Origin: Galerina marginata
Taxonomy: Eukaryota > Basidiomycota > Agaricomycetes > Agaricales > Galerinaceae
Assembly (NCBI GenBank): GCA_023014335.1
Contig: JAECYW010000013.1
Location: forward strand, 620,001 to 684,000
DNA length: 64,000 nucleotides
Reading direction: 5' to 3'
The position numbers were made by a program, and so were the translations under genes. The notes below the pieces were generated by a model, which saw only the letters and a list, made by a program, of their open reading frames with translations, had not been told where the DNA came from and made no database searches. Below, piece after piece: positions 45,907 to 57,894 of this stretch (position 1 is its first letter; each line of letters begins with the position of its first letter).

Positions 45907-47946
45907 TCATATCCTTTGTGTCGTTCGTTCGCTTCCATATCGGACGCGGTCCGCTTCCCTGGCCTTCATCCTTTGCTGCCTGACGTCCATCATCATTTGT
46001 CGGCCAACAGGGGACATTTCAGACGAAGAAGCAGGAGAAGGCGTCATACCGACTGGTGGGCGGAACATGGCTTGTTCGACTACGCTTCGCAGGAGAGAAT
46101 GCGATCCAGTAGTGTTGGTACGGAGAGGAGTTGATGGCAGCTCGGCTTTGACAGAAAGGCCAAGCTGGTTTTCCTTCCTATTTCCGGCGGACTGAGAACC
46201 TATATCGGTCTTTTTTGTTTGCTCGTAGGGAGTGCTGCGCGACAAGGAATGACTTGAAGATTGAGAGCTGCTGCGTTTGTGGGGCTTTCGTCGGGACGGA
46301 ATCACGGTGAAGGGCTCGGCAACTGATGACGACGAAGAATTCGATAGCTCAACAAGAGCAGATCGTCGGCGATGACTAGAAGATGGTTTTCTTGGGAGCG
46401 CACGAGGGCCTCTCGGTAATCGAGAAGGACCATCATGGTTTGTGGAGGGTGTGGGTGCAGTGACGATTACTTTGGTGGGTCCATTCATAAGAACTTTGAT
46501 GGCATTCTTTTTTTCTTCCTGGTCAGTTGCAGAAATTGGTTTGTTGGATGCAGCGTTTTGACGGACGGGAAAGGAACTTTTCGGAACGTAGTGAGGATCG
46601 TGACTATCATCTGAGAATGTAGAACGGGGTTCTGTGGATTCCCAAGCAAATGAAGAGTTTTCTAACTGGACCGAATGAGGTCGAGAGGGTTTGGGGGTAT
46701 CGTCAATGTGGGGGATGGGTATTACTGAAAATCGTGTGGGGTTAAACTGAAATTTGGGGGGCTCTTGTTGTGAGGACATAACTTCGCCATTTTCATCGGT
46801 AGGCGAGCTAAAACAGCTCGGAAGCTCTGGAAGAGACCTATCCAAATCTTCCACGAGTTTTGATTGTTTTCCTCGAGTCAAGAAACCGAAAACTTGTGAC
46901 GCTCTTTGAGGGGTGCTTGGATCGCTGTTTTGGTATGGACTATTCTTCTTATATAAATCGTCCATGTCTTGAGAAACATCTATGCTCATGCTGAGCTCGA
47001 CTTCCATGGATGAGATGGCTGGATTGTCGAATGTTGTGTTGGTCATACTTCCTTCGGTCATAAATGATATTTCAGGCTCTGGTAGGCCGCCTTTAGGCGT
47101 AATGGGCGTACGGAGGTCCAGAGAGGACTTTGACGAGGTGGCTTCAGTTTCACTGTTGATAAAATTGAGCAAATGCGTTCTCTAACAGGCTGAGTAAATC
47201 ACTCTTACGCCAAGAATCGTTCAGCCCAGGAAATGTCGCCTTCAGCACTCCCGCTTTCATCGCTGTTCCGAGAGTTCAAACTTGATGTAGCACCGAGAAG
47301 TTGACGCAATGTGGAGCCATTGCGGCGAACCTGGGCGCGTCCATCCCCGGAATTCGGAGATGTTGGAGGACTGTTGGAGAATGCATCCTGAGACAGCTTG
47401 CCATGTTCGTCGTATAAATCAAGGAGACTGGCAACAGATGGATCCGACCGCAGCCTAAGTACGCGGCTATCCTCTACTGGGTGTAGGGAAGTGCGATGCT
47501 CATTCTTCCTTGCCTTGTCGCTTGCTTCTCCATCGACATTGGGGAGCTCTGTCGAAGCGTGCCTTTTCCGTTTGTGAACCGTAACGTTGTATGTGCCTCT
47601 CTGACTCAAACTAGCACTTTCCAAGCTGACGGTAGACGAAGCTGGTGTTTGGATGACTCGGTTAATGGGATGCGCTTTGGTGATGATTAGGGATATTTAA
47701 AATGCAGCTCAACTACGACTCACGCAAGGGAGGTAAAGTAGCGTAATCAAGGCCTGGCGTCTGCTCAACAAATCGAGCTGACGATGACCTCAAGAGACGG
47801 CCAACAGCGGCCTCATGCTCTTCGTCATTGGTGGTAGGGTTCGCTGTCCAGGACTGTTCGGGCAACGGAACATCATGAACGATTGGCAGGCGTTGTTTCT
47901 TGTTTTTCTTGCTGCCAATAGAGAACAGACGCTTAAGGAACCCCAT
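45907..47946 (-). CDS. Protein of unknown function, 644 residues, basic N-terminus
   Basis: Three exons, 47946-47724, 47674-47209, 47152-45907; 1935 nt, all junctions in phase. It starts MGFLKRLFSIGSKKNKKQR, a short amphipathic basic helix that could bind membranes. A block EEHEAAVGRLLRSSSARFVE follows. The middle has PSVASLLDLYDEHGKL, STLRQLLGATSS and SWAERFLA, and the C-terminal half is disordered, with many S/T-P sites and basic runs (KPSSSHRRR, SRRKPHKR). Near the C-terminus a charged helix reads SPVGRQMMMDVRQQRMKARE. I do not recognise a family; this looks like a fungus-specific regulatory protein with many phosphorylation sites. Confidence 0.8.
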
Positions 47947-48174
47947 TAATGAAGGTGGTTAAAACGAGTGTGGAGGCGGGGATGCGCAGTTGAACGGTGA
48001 CGACAAGGACAGTCGAGAGTGAACGATTCGAACTTGTGCCAAATATGTACAAGCACAGGTACGCGCTTGACTCACGTGAGCACAGTTCTTGGACTTTTCG
48101 GTCCGTATCCGGATCCTGGGATTGCTCCAGACCATGACATTGACGAGTTCTAACGCCTACTACGCCTCTTCACG

Positions 48175-48603
48175 ATGCTATCTCATATGGTAGAGAACAC
48201 CGGGAGCACCGCCAGGGACTTTTGCATGCTCGAGCGGAATATCCTATCTCATTTCAAGCTTGCGCTCCTGCTGTCTTTACTCTCCTCCTCTCTTCTTCTC
48301 CACGCGCGTCTCGTTCCATCAGATGAGCAAAAACACCAGTCAGGCGGCGGAATCCCCCTTGCATCTGTGGAATTTTTTGCGGCGATGACTGCTATCGTTG
48401 GGGGGATATGGGAATATTACAGTGGCTATCATGATCTCAGGCAGAGAAGAGCGTTCTTGGCTGGAACACAGTCAGTTTGCTATCATTCTTTACACGTTCC
48501 GATCCTAACAAGTTCTTTTGATAGGGTTCACCTTATCATTATGGGTGCCGTGGCTGGCGTCGTTTTTGGAACGTGTATAGTTCTACTTGTCCAAGACGAT
48601 TAG
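48175..48603 (+). CDS. Small DUF202-type membrane protein
   Basis: Two exons, 48175-48470 and 48525-48603; 375 nt, 124 residues. The N-terminal ARDFCMLERNILSHFKLALLL matches the DUF202 signature (R-x2-LA-E-R-T-x-L-s-w-x-R-x-a-l). Three hydrophobic segments follow: the one just named, SVEFFAAMTAIVGGIWEYYSG, and VHLIIMGAVAGVVFGTCIV. The intron is a multiple of three and the unspliced frame also stays open, so intron retention would add 18 residues. DUF202 proteins are small integral membrane proteins of unknown function; related domains occur in the Vtc polyphosphate complex. It is divergent from the 644-residue gene, with a 228-base gap. Confidence 0.82.
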   Translation: MLSHMVENTGSTARDFCMLERNILSHFKLALLLSLLSSSLLLHARLVPSDEQKHQSGGGIPLASVEFFAAMTAIVGGIWEYYSGYHDLRQRRAFLAGTQSVCYHSLHVPILTSSFDRVHLIIMGAVAGVVFGTCIVLLVQDD

Positions 48604-49178
48604 GTTGCACTGCTATGAAATTTTTCATTTGCGCCGTGCACGTCCTGATGATTCCCGAACATCATTTGGACTATGTAGCTTCTGTCATTTGACACGCATT
48701 CTCCAAATTGTTTTCATATTACTCAAATCTGACAACCTTGAAAAGCACTGAAGAGATATGTGCAAGCAACATGCTGCGTCTTTGGTCCTAAGAACTTGGA
48801 ACAGTTTTGCAAAGAAGTATGGTCTCGGCCAAGCAGGGTTGTTTTATTACCCTTTCCCGTTGCATGGCTGCCCCTTCTATTACATGTATTACTCCTGTCA
48901 TGCTTTCTACTATCGCCTCAATTATGTACTGGAACCAGCCTTCGAGCTTGCAACCTGTATGATTCGGAGTTAACTGATTAGATCAATGCAATTCAAAAGC
49001 GGCAGATCCATCATCCCTGACTGGGGAAAACGTGGTTTAAAAATGGAATCTGATGGTTCGATCTTTATTTCTTTACGGCCATTGAAAAGACTCAGTTCCC
49101 TTCGTTTTGCTCTTCACCATATTCTCTTTTCTGCTTGTCTTCCATATTTTTACACGACATTCTTACGACTACCTGACC
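48604..49178. other. Intergenic stretch before MTHFR
   Basis: About 575 bases. Two overlapping ORFs (48758-48981) are hydrophobic but have no matching splice partners. Nothing else seen. Confidence 0.4.
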
Positions 49179-51379
49179 ATGAAAATCACACAAAAAATCC
49201 AGCAATCCCACAAGGAGGACAAAGTATGGTGGTCTTTCGAGTACTTTCCTCCTCGGACTGCGCAGGTATTTCATCGTTTGATAACATGGGATCCCCTCGT
49301 CACCAGGTTAACTTAACACCTCTCAGGGATTGCAAAATCTTTTGGACCGTATAGAGCGCATGCGAGCATTGGGACCAGAATTTATAGACATTACATGGTA
49401 GGCTTTTTTTTGCCTCTTGAAAGTTGCCAAACCTAAATGATCTCCACTTGTGCTAGGAATGCGGGTGGTAGAACGTCTGACCTGACTTCTGAGATGGTCA
49501 AGACATGTCAAGGTTTGATTGGGATAGAAACTTGCATGCACCTAACGTGCACCAATATGCCCAAGGAAAAAGTCGACATTGCTTTACAGGTGTGCACATC
49601 TCCGGGTTTATCGGCCGCCCTTAACTTAGGACTTTCTACCCGATTCTGTAGGACGCAAAGCAACATGGCTGCAGGAACGTGTTGGCCCTCCGAGGCGATC
49701 CCCCAATGGGGAAGGACGAGTGGGAGGCGGTCGATGACGGCTTTGTGCATGGCATAGATCTCGTCAAACACATCCGACGGGAGTACGATGACTATTTCGA
49801 CATTGCCGTGGCTGGCTTTCCCGAACACATGACGCTTCCTCCTGACGAGCTTGAGAGGGAAATTCAGTGGCTGAAGGAAAAGGTTGATGCTGGGGTCAGC
49901 TTTATCTTCACTCAGATGTTTTACGATGTCCAACTCTTCATCGATTGGGTGAAAGCAATTCGCGCAGCGGGCATCACAATTCCAATTGTACCTGGGATCG
50001 CCCCAATTCAGACATGGAATGGGTTCCAACGCGCGACAAGCCTTGCGAAAATCACTATTCCCCAGCTCTACCTTGATGCATTAGAGCCCGTCAAAAACAA
50101 CGACGAGAAGGTTCGAGAGATCGGGACAAGGCTTGTGGCAGAGATGTGCCGTGCCATCTTGAACGCAGACATTGGGATTCGGGGTCTCCATTTCTACACT
50201 ATGAATCTGGAGAAGGGTACAAAGATGCTGCTCGAGGAACTGAATCTCGTGCCTAGAATTGAGACAATCAAACCACTGCCCTGGAGACAAGTAAGTATCA
50301 TATGATGAAGTCTTCTTATTGATTATTCTGACATAACATCTTTCTAGTCCCTCACTCCGAACAGACGTCAAGAAACCATTCGCCCGATTTTCTGGGCCAA
50401 TCGGACAAAGTCCTATATTTCAAGAACCGAGAACTGGGACGAGTATCCTAACGGTCGTTTCGGGGACTCTCGCAGTCCTGCCTACGGAGAACTTGATGGC
50501 TACGGCGTCTGGATCAAACAAACAGTAAATTATCTTCCATTCTTACACCCAAGTCTTCACTGCTCACTCTTCTCTCCAGAAAGAGGATGCCGTTAAACTA
50601 TGGGGATACCCAACAACATTTTCTGATATCTCAACGTTGTTCACGCGCTTCTGCACCTCCGATCTCAAAGCTTTGCCGTGGTCTGATCAAGGAGTTGCTA
50701 CTGAGACATCGGTTATCTCCAAACAACTAGCCCAGATCAACGAACTTGGATTCTTGACAATTAATTCTCAACCCGCTGTTAACGGTGCCAGAAGCGATGA
50801 CAAAGTGTTTGGCTGGGGTCCGAGCAACGGTTATGTCTACCAGAAGGTACCATCCTTCTTTTTCAATTCAAAGACACGTTGACAGTTTAATATCAGGCAT
50901 ATCTCGAATTCTTTGTCAACCCTAACCTTCTTACATTGCTCCTAAGTCAAATCGAACGGGACAGCAACATCACCTACTACGTGATTAACAAGCGCGGAGA
51001 TCTACGGACAAACACCCACTCTGATGGACCCAACGCTGTTACATGGGGCGTTTTCCCTGGGAAGGAAATTATTCAGCCTACTATTGTTGAGGCAGTCAGT
51101 TTCATGGCTTGGAAGGTCAGTCTATTGTAACGCAACACTTAAACACAGCTAAATCTCAAGCAGGACGAGGCGTTTGAGCTCGGCACACAATGGGCCAAAC
51201 TCTATGAACACAATTCACCGTCTCAAAAGCTGATTGCCGAGTTCATGGAAACATCTTTCCTTGTCAATGTCGTCCACAATGACTTCCACGATGGGGATGC
51301 TATTTTCAGACCTTTCTACAAGGCTGGAGCTGAGTATCTCGCCATAAATTCGAAGACGACTGCCGTCAATGGCCATTAG
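49179..51379 (+). CDS. Methylenetetrahydrofolate reductase
   Basis: Eight exons: 49179-49265, 49327-49397, 49457-49589, 49652-50290, 50348-50524, 50580-50846, 50897-51115, 51164-51379; 1809 nt, 602 residues. The N-terminal TIM-barrel catalytic domain starts [20 protein letters not shown] with the EYFPPR motif, and carries [20 protein letters not shown] and FIFTQMFYD. The C-terminal regulatory domain has [13 protein letters not shown] and LDGYGVW-type sequence, [20 protein letters not shown], and [18 protein letters not shown]. Reaction: NAD(P)H-dependent, FAD-linked reduction of 5,10-methylene-THF to 5-methyl-THF for methionine synthesis. The length fits fungal Met12/Met13 proteins; the two paralogues are not told apart here. 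Confidence 0.95.
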
Positions 51380-51692
51380 ACATCCCTCGGTTCAACCACC
51401 ACTCGTCTCGTATATACCAAACTATCCACTGCCCTTCCTCCAGTTGTTCTATGCCACGGGTTCAACCCCCGTTGATCTTCAGCCATGGCCAGGGGTACAC
51501 TTCTCTACTGACTCTCTCTCTCAGTAGTTTCGCGACTCGAACTCATCATTTACTTACCATTATACTCTGCATCAACTGCATTATCATATAGATATCCCAC
51601 GCGTCATTTGGCACTAGTTACTTGCACAGCGGAATTACATTTTAAACTTGACACTACTCCTATACTGGCTGAGAAAACATACTACAAAATTA
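51380..51692. other. Tail-to-tail gap between MTHFR and ELMO genes
   Basis: About 310 bases with both 3' UTRs. A T-arm-like hairpin at 51456-51472 was examined and does not belong to a tRNA. Confidence 0.4.
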
Positions 51693-54645
51693 TTACATCA
51701 ATTCCGAAAAGAAGAAATCATTGTTCATGGGTGGAGGACCAGCCACTAGACCACTTGGAATCTCTACCATCTCCCCTGATAGATCTATTGCACAAGGATG
51801 AATAAAATAGAGGAATCCTTGGGAATGGGAAGGAAGAAACTAACCAAGCAACTTTATTTTCAAACCAATTTCCGTCAGCGCCTGAACAAACCCAGCTGTC
51901 TCCTTCGACGCTACATGACCACCATCCCGTCTCAGCATATTCAGCCCATCCGTCCAATCAGCCCAGCGTGACTGGTCAGGCGCAATGAGATCTGCCAGAG
52001 AACCTTCGTGCGCACTCAACAGGGAGAACGAAAGGGGGGACGGCATGAGGGCGGATGTTGGTGGGAGGTCATTTTGATCCCTCAAAACATTTGGAGGTGG
52101 TGCACAGGTTCCTGTAGCAATTTCACTTATCAAGGACATGTCAATCCTTTCAGGAAGGTCCTCAAGGCCGTTGCGGACAGGGAATTTGATAGCGCTGTCG
52201 ACATAATGCAAAAATTTGAGGCCACTATCCTGCAATAAGGTTAATATTTTTTAAAAAGCCAACGAAAATAGAATTCAATTTACCAGCCTCATAAAACGCC
52301 ATGGACGACTAGGCCTTCGCAAGACTTCTCGTGGGGAGGATTGAGACAGAGCGTTGACAAACCACGCGCCTTGGAGCAAACATTGAATCCGTTGTTGGCG
52401 GACAAACTCGAAAGACTCTTTGTAGAGTTTGGCACGGAGGTTTCTGATAATGGATGGGGTGAATAACTTGGTGTGCCTAGGAGCAGCCCCGACCTACCTT
52501 ACTGGGACTTTACTTAACAAATCATCTTCAAGTTCAAGTTCTTTCATTTGACGATCCCGAACGGCACGGTATTCACATTCGATAAAATCGTGTTCCACCT
52601 CATGCCAAGGCCGGACGTTTTCTCTACGAAGTGCAACTTTGACTCTAAAAAAGGGTCAGGAGGAACTCATCAGAAGTGAGAACGGTTACTTACTGGCTGC
52701 GGACCAATGCTGCAACACGAGTAAAGTCCCCAGTTGCAGCCCCACTTTCACTCCACATGCGTATAAAGAACTGTGTGGCCAAAGAGTGCACTTTTGGGAA
52801 GTCAAGGAAAAACCGCTGGAAGGTCGTTGATGTCGAGTCTGAGCCGAATTATCAACTACAAGACAGAATTCTATGAAATTTGAACTCACATCCTGGCGCA
52901 AATATTGCCCAGTGTTCAGATAATAATTCAACGACTTCGTTAGATGCTTTGGCAATAGGGCATCGTCGTTCCTCAGGCCTGCTCAGTTGCTCGAGGATTA
53001 CCTATAAAGATTTAGTCTTATGTGCCAGACCGGGAAACATCAGGAAAAGAAACTAGCCTTCGAAAAGTCTGGGTCACTCTCAACAAATTTCTTCTATAAT
53101 CCATGTGAGACGTAAATTCCCAGTTTGTCTGCAAATTGGACTATCACTCACCAAACACTCCAACCCAAGAACACCAACCTCACTAAATTCCTGTACGATA
53201 TCTTCCGTTTCAAATCCGAGTTTTCTCCACTTTAGCTTTTGTCCGCTCGGATCCAGTTCCTCGTCGAGTCTACTACAGGCCCAAATAGACTTCAGAGCGT
53301 CAGCATGGCTCTCATCCACATCCGGGTCAACGATTGTTGTCTTCTTCCGATAGGTAACACGGATGACATTGGCTTGGAAATCCAGGATACATGACGTCAA
53401 GTCTTCAATGGTGTGCAAAGACATCAATCGCTAAAAGCACATTCAGAGTTGTCCACTACAAAATTTTCGCGAACGACCTACGACGACAGCTTTTCGGACA
53501 TTTAATCTTTCCAGTTCTGAAATAAACTCTTCCCATCTTGCATCGCTAGCATGAGCGAGCAGGGAATTAATGAGCATCATGCTGCAGGACAACCATGGTT
53601 AATTATATTAGATATCTCGTGAAAGGTTTCCTAGCGCACCTGTACTGCGCCATGGCAGTATCCGCACTTCCCAAGCGATTGACAACAGTTTCAAGTAATC
53701 CCCGCTCCTTTCTCATTTGTTCGAAAACGATGTGAAAACCATATCGGTAGATAGAACCAGGTGGAGGAGCCGGGGGACCTTTACTTGAGCTCGCTATTTG
53801 GGGTCCGGGAATACTGGTAGGGTCTGCCTCCACCAGCTTTTTAAGAATGGCAGTGGCGGGGCGACAGACGTTAATCAGGGATTGTGGGGACGATAGAATT
53901 TGCACGACTTTCAAAATGAAGTCATCACTAAGTGTTGCCCACCCATATTCCAGCTCCATAAGATTTTGCATCGCTGCAAGTGCGTACTAAAATCATGACT
54001 GAGATCTTTGCAATCTACAATTCTGAAGGAATGCTCACTGCAAGTGTGTTTCCAGTGGCGGTGTATATGACATCGACAAGCTCATTCAAACCGTTGTGAT
54101 CCAAAAATTCATGTGCAAAAGCTTCCTCCTGTAAACTGATCAAGACCCGGAATGCGCAAGAATTCCAAGTGGTACATACCCGTATAAACTTTTGCAAGGA
54201 GAAGAGGGTTAGCTTGATATTCTTGTCATTTCTGTTCCTCAGCTTTTCAGCAGTTTCTCTCGCCTCCCGAGCGGGTGCATTTACGAGTCTATAACGTTCT
54301 TTCTTAAACTGTTGGGTCGAAAATAACTTTACATCGCACTCACTTCAGATTAACCTTGTTTCTAATTTTCTTCCTCAGGTTGTCATTTGTCACCAATTCA
54401 TCCGTATCGTCCCTCAGAGCAAAATGCGAAGGTGGTTCCTTAATCTTCAAATTGAGACAAAGCTGCTTCATGACATCGTCCACAGTGAGGGTGGGGTCAA
54501 TACGTGTGCGCACTGTCAGGCCATCCCCAGTAGTGACATTATTTGTGGGGACCAGTGCACCAGGTTTCGCTTGAGTGCCATTGGCAGAGTTCGAAGGTCC
54601 CAGAGGGCTTCGCACTGCGGAGGAAGTGTGACCTGAGTTTGACAT
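51693..54645 (-). CDS. ELMO/CED-12 family protein
   Basis: Thirteen exons (minus): 54645-54344, 54288-54180, 54128-54039, 53986-53640, 53581-53482, 53430-53152, 53093-53058, 53001-52890, 52838-52694, 52644-52498, 52443-52284, 52229-51845, 51784-51693; 2304 nt, 767 residues. The N-terminal ubiquitin-like/RBD domain (about 40-102) has RTRIDPTLTVDDVMKQLCL and KEPPSHFALRDDT. Armadillo-like helices follow (EEAFAHEFLDHNGLNELVDV, MQNLMELEYGWATL), then the ELMO domain (FLDFPKVHSLATQFFIRMW). A PH-like C-terminal part begins with LKFLHYVDSA and ends FFFSELM. ELMO proteins act with DOCK-type exchange factors to activate Rac-family GTPases in actin and polarity control. The intron 53057-53002 is GC-AG (AAG|GCTAGT). 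A partial copy of the first exon lies inverted about 850 bases upstream. Confidence 0.92.
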
Positions 54646-55492
54646 GTATTTGGAACGGGTCGACAGAGGAATTGCCTTCCGAGTAATGTTGGAGTCAAAA
54701 AAAAAGGTGGTAGTAGCTAAAGAAAGTTCGAGATACAGACAGAAGAAACGACCTCTAACTCGTCTGGTCCTAAATAAGCAATGTTCTAGACTCACTGGCA
54801 CTTTGTTGAGGGCTCGTTGAAGAAAGCGACCCTACAGTAAAATATGGTCAGTAAAGTAAGAATACGAGGGGTTGAAAAAAAAGAGTCAGGAAAGCGTAGA
54901 TAGCATCTTATGCAGTCGATTCACTAGGAATCGATGCTCCGACTGACGTGCAAATATCATGATACAGGTTCATCTTCCAACAGGCGATATGAAGAAACAC
55001 TCACAGAACAATTACCAAGAAATAAAACAAGGGGTATAAAAACCTTCCAATTGGTATATATGCGCCCAAATTATGGTCGGTGAAGCACTGCACAGGATAC
55101 GGAAGAGGGAGAAAAGTAGGTTGGCAGCGAGCACCGAAGAGAAAATGATGTGTCGCTCGACCTCAGCGCTCAATAGACAACCGTGGGAATTACTTATGTT
55201 ACAGGTGGACGACGTGAGCCCTACAAATGAGTTTACTTCTGCCCGTTGATCGTGATCTAAATCTTGCATCCATCTATCCAACATTGATTTCAACCTTGGT
55301 TCGACCAAGGCGTCTTGAAATGGCTTTATGCGGCACGCCTTGCAATCTGCTGTCTCCTGATCGGCTTTTGTTGGACAGCTCCCCAGAGTGTATGGAGCTT
55401 GATTCAACCTGTACGCAAAGGTATATAGCCATGTACTCCTAGTGCTATCCAACTTCCCATCTCTGCACATCCTCCCGTCATCCTGATTCAAT
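54646..55492. other. Divergent gap between the ELMO gene and its N-terminal duplicate
   Basis: About 850 bases between two outward-facing starts; both promoters should be here. A minus-strand ORF (55012-55512) of 166 codons runs through it and overlaps the duplicate start, but has no recognisable domain. Confidence 0.4.
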
Positions 55493-55780
55493 ATGCAAAA
55501 TCCTGCCTCCACTCAAGCGACCAATTCTATCGTGACTCTCAATGGACGGACTGTGCAGGCACGAATTGATCCCACCCTTCCTGTTGAAGAAGTCATCAAA
55601 CAACTTTGCTTCAATCTGAAAGTCAAAGAGCCTCCTTCCCATTTTGTAATAAGGGATACCATGGGTGAACAAGTCACAGACGACAACCTAAGGATAAAAA
55701 TTGAGAATCATGCAGATTTGAAGTGAGTATGGTTTCAAGGTTAGGTATTGCTATAAATTAATCGCAGAATGGATTTATAA
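55493..55780 (+). CDS. Stand-alone copy of the ELMO N-terminal (RBD/ubiquitin-like) domain
   Basis: Exon 55493-55722 starts with ATG (MQNPASTQATNSIV) and encodes ARIDPTLPVEEVIKQLCF, KVKEPPSHFVIRD and VTDDNLRIKIE. These match residues about 35-102 of the neighbouring ELMO protein (about 42 of 68 identical by hand count). The exon ends CTGAA-like TTG AA|GTGAGT at the same codon phase as the ELMO exon 1 donor. After a 45-nt intron (55723-55767) the frame closes after three more residues at 55780, so the product is about 80 residues; without splicing it stops one codon after the same point. No other ELMO exon follows. Conservative substitutions and an intact frame argue for constraint, but transcription is unknown. 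It may be a recent gene fragment or a small competitor of ELMO. Confidence 0.6.
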
Positions 55781-55959
55781 GATTGGAACCGAAAAATGCC
55801 TGAGTTCCAGGATGCGAAGGTGAAGGAACAACTCGGACCTGGCAAGCCGTTTAAGATTATCTGTGGTCCCCAGCACTGACCTCGTCGAATTATCTAGGAC
55901 GCCAAGAAAGTTTCGCATTGTATTGCCTGCAATATTATTTATTCCGCGCCTTTGACCAT

Positions 55960-57362
55960 TTAAATTGCCAATTCGTACGCGAAAGCGACTGCAATCTTCG
56001 CAAATTCGACTGAGTGTGACCAAGAAAATCCAGTAACGCTTGTGGTGTCGGATGCGGAATGGATATTTGGATCATCATTCCCCGTTACAGCTTCGTAAGG
56101 AAAAGCTGACGGGAAGCCAGCTTTGTACCAACTGGCATGATCGGAACAAGCATATCCACACTGACAATTAAATAAGAGATGTGGAGAATTTGATTTCAGA
56201 AAGACACTCACGGGAGTGTCCATCGCCCAAGGAATTCTAGAATATGCCGTAATGAGCGCTTTGAGGAAAGTATTCAGGTTTGCGTCGATGTAATCCGCCT
56301 GAAGTGCCATAACTTCCTTTGTACCCGGCTTGAAGCTTTGAGAAGATTGCTGGTCAGATGGGTGTACAGCGAGTATGAACTACGACGTACTATCCAGACA
56401 TGTCTAGTTCCATGAAGGCTTTAACGTTCACGCCAGAACTTTTGTATTTCGTCGCAATTGCCTGGGAGCCCAGTAGGCCAGCTTCCTCTCCAGAGTACCA
56501 GTGGAATTCTACCGGGTCAGTGGGGCGGAAGTTCGATGCAAGCAAAGTTCTAAAGGCCTCGAGCAAGTTGACCGTACCTGTCCCGTCGTCGTCAGCACCA
56601 GGAGCGCGTCCGGCGGTGGGGTTGCTCAAATTGATGGAATCCATGTGAGCGCCCAGAATCGTGACTGGACCAGAAGGATTTTTTCCAGGAATTTTTGCGA
56701 TGATAGAAGATTGGACCCAAGAATGGGTGAAGAGGCTGACAGTTACGTCCGGGCGACCAGAGGTCGTTATATACTAATAGAAGGGCTTGAATAATTCGTA
56801 AAATAGAGATAAGATATGGATATTTACGCTTGCAGCCTTATCGCGGATCCAGGTGCTAGCACTCGCGCCAGTCGTCGCTTTATAATACCGATTGTTGAAG
56901 GCAGTCAATGTCGCGAGATTTAACTGCATATTAGCTATTGAAACGGCGCTAAGGATAGGTACGAGAGCGGATTGGTGAGAGGGGGAGGGATCTAGTCATT
57001 GTGAGCATAAATCAACCGGGAAGGGTTGACAACACACAAACGACGGTCGCGACCTTTGACTCCTTGCCTGCTAGTTTCTGCTCTTCTTCATACACTTCCG
57101 TCACATCAAACTTTGAGGACATGGAGATATAAGCGTCCCTCTGAGCAGTAGCCAGAATTATGCAAGGACTCACAAATTTAACGCCAGACTTGAGGAGGTC
57201 GAGCACCTGTGTTTCAGTCTTCCAGACCAAGTCCGCGCCTTCGGCGAGGCTCAGAAGGCGCAAGCCTTTTGCAGCGTTCTGTGAGATGTCTGCGACCTGG
57301 ATCGGCCCAGCACTGACAACAAGGAGAAGGGAGGAAATGGCCAGTGGGAGTGCGAAACGCAT
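55960..57362 (-). CDS. Secreted M28 zinc aminopeptidase
   Basis: Six exons (minus): 57362-57174, 57110-57042, 56923-56828, 56773-56391, 56335-56212, 56160-55960; 1062 nt, 353 residues. An N-terminal signal peptide (MRFALPLAISSLLLVVSAGP) is followed by a short propeptide. The M28 co-catalytic zinc site is visible: His and Asp of GAHMDSI, Asp of PGADDDGTG, the Glu pair of SGEEAGLLG, Asp of MELDMSG and His of CSDHASW. Length and motifs fit fungal extracellular leucine aminopeptidase 1 (LAP1/MEROPS M28E), which removes N-terminal residues from peptides outside the cell. The donor of the second exon (GTTTGT) is weak and that junction is the least sure. Confidence 0.9.
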
Positions 57363-57894
57363 TGTTAAGTCGATTTCCAGACAGCAAGCAAAACGGGGAA
57401 CTAAGAACTTTGATTCTTAAATACTAGACGGCCATGGTGATCTATACCATTTCGATAACGCCTACACCACACAACGTATCGCGCCAAAACACCCGAGATA
57501 ACAACACCTGGTTAAACCATGCAGTATTTGCCTTCGGAGACCTGTCGCCATTTGATTCCTTTGGCCAAGGACAAAAGCTTAGTGCACGAGATACCAGGAA
57601 GCATGAGGTCTTGTTAAACAGATAGATACAAAATATCGTGTCGAAGTCGGTCCAGCGCCTTCCACCGATCGGTTTTCAGTGTTGCACAAATTACGATGTC
57701 CGTGTGACAAGATATTGTTCATGAGCCGCATGGTCTTGGCACTGGAAATTTGTTGAAGTTCATTTCCTGCGCATCCAGTCCAAAGCACGGGAAGTGGAAT
57801 TCCATAGTAACTTGACTGACTGTAAGCGAAATGTATTTCAGTAAAGTGACTGTTCTGTCGACGCCGGCTCTACTTGGAGGTTGGTCTATTTACT
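57363..57894. other. Intergenic stretch left of the foldback element
   Basis: About 530 bases, promoter side of the aminopeptidase. No gene seen. Confidence 0.35.

Noticed and set aside
45907..47946. N-myristoylation of the 644-residue protein (starts MGFLK)
   Set aside because: Phe at position 3 is disfavoured in the myristoylation consensus; only a basic amphipathic start is supported.
48758..48981. Overlapping hydrophobic ORFs as a small membrane protein
   Set aside because: Two different frames give similar-looking hydrophobic products, as expected from T-rich intergenic DNA; no splice partner or family pattern.
51456..51472. T-arm-like hairpin (ACGGG / CCCGT with TTCAACC loop) resembling a tRNA B box
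   Set aside because: No matching acceptor stem, D arm or A box within 100 bases upstream; it lies in the MTHFR 3' UTR.
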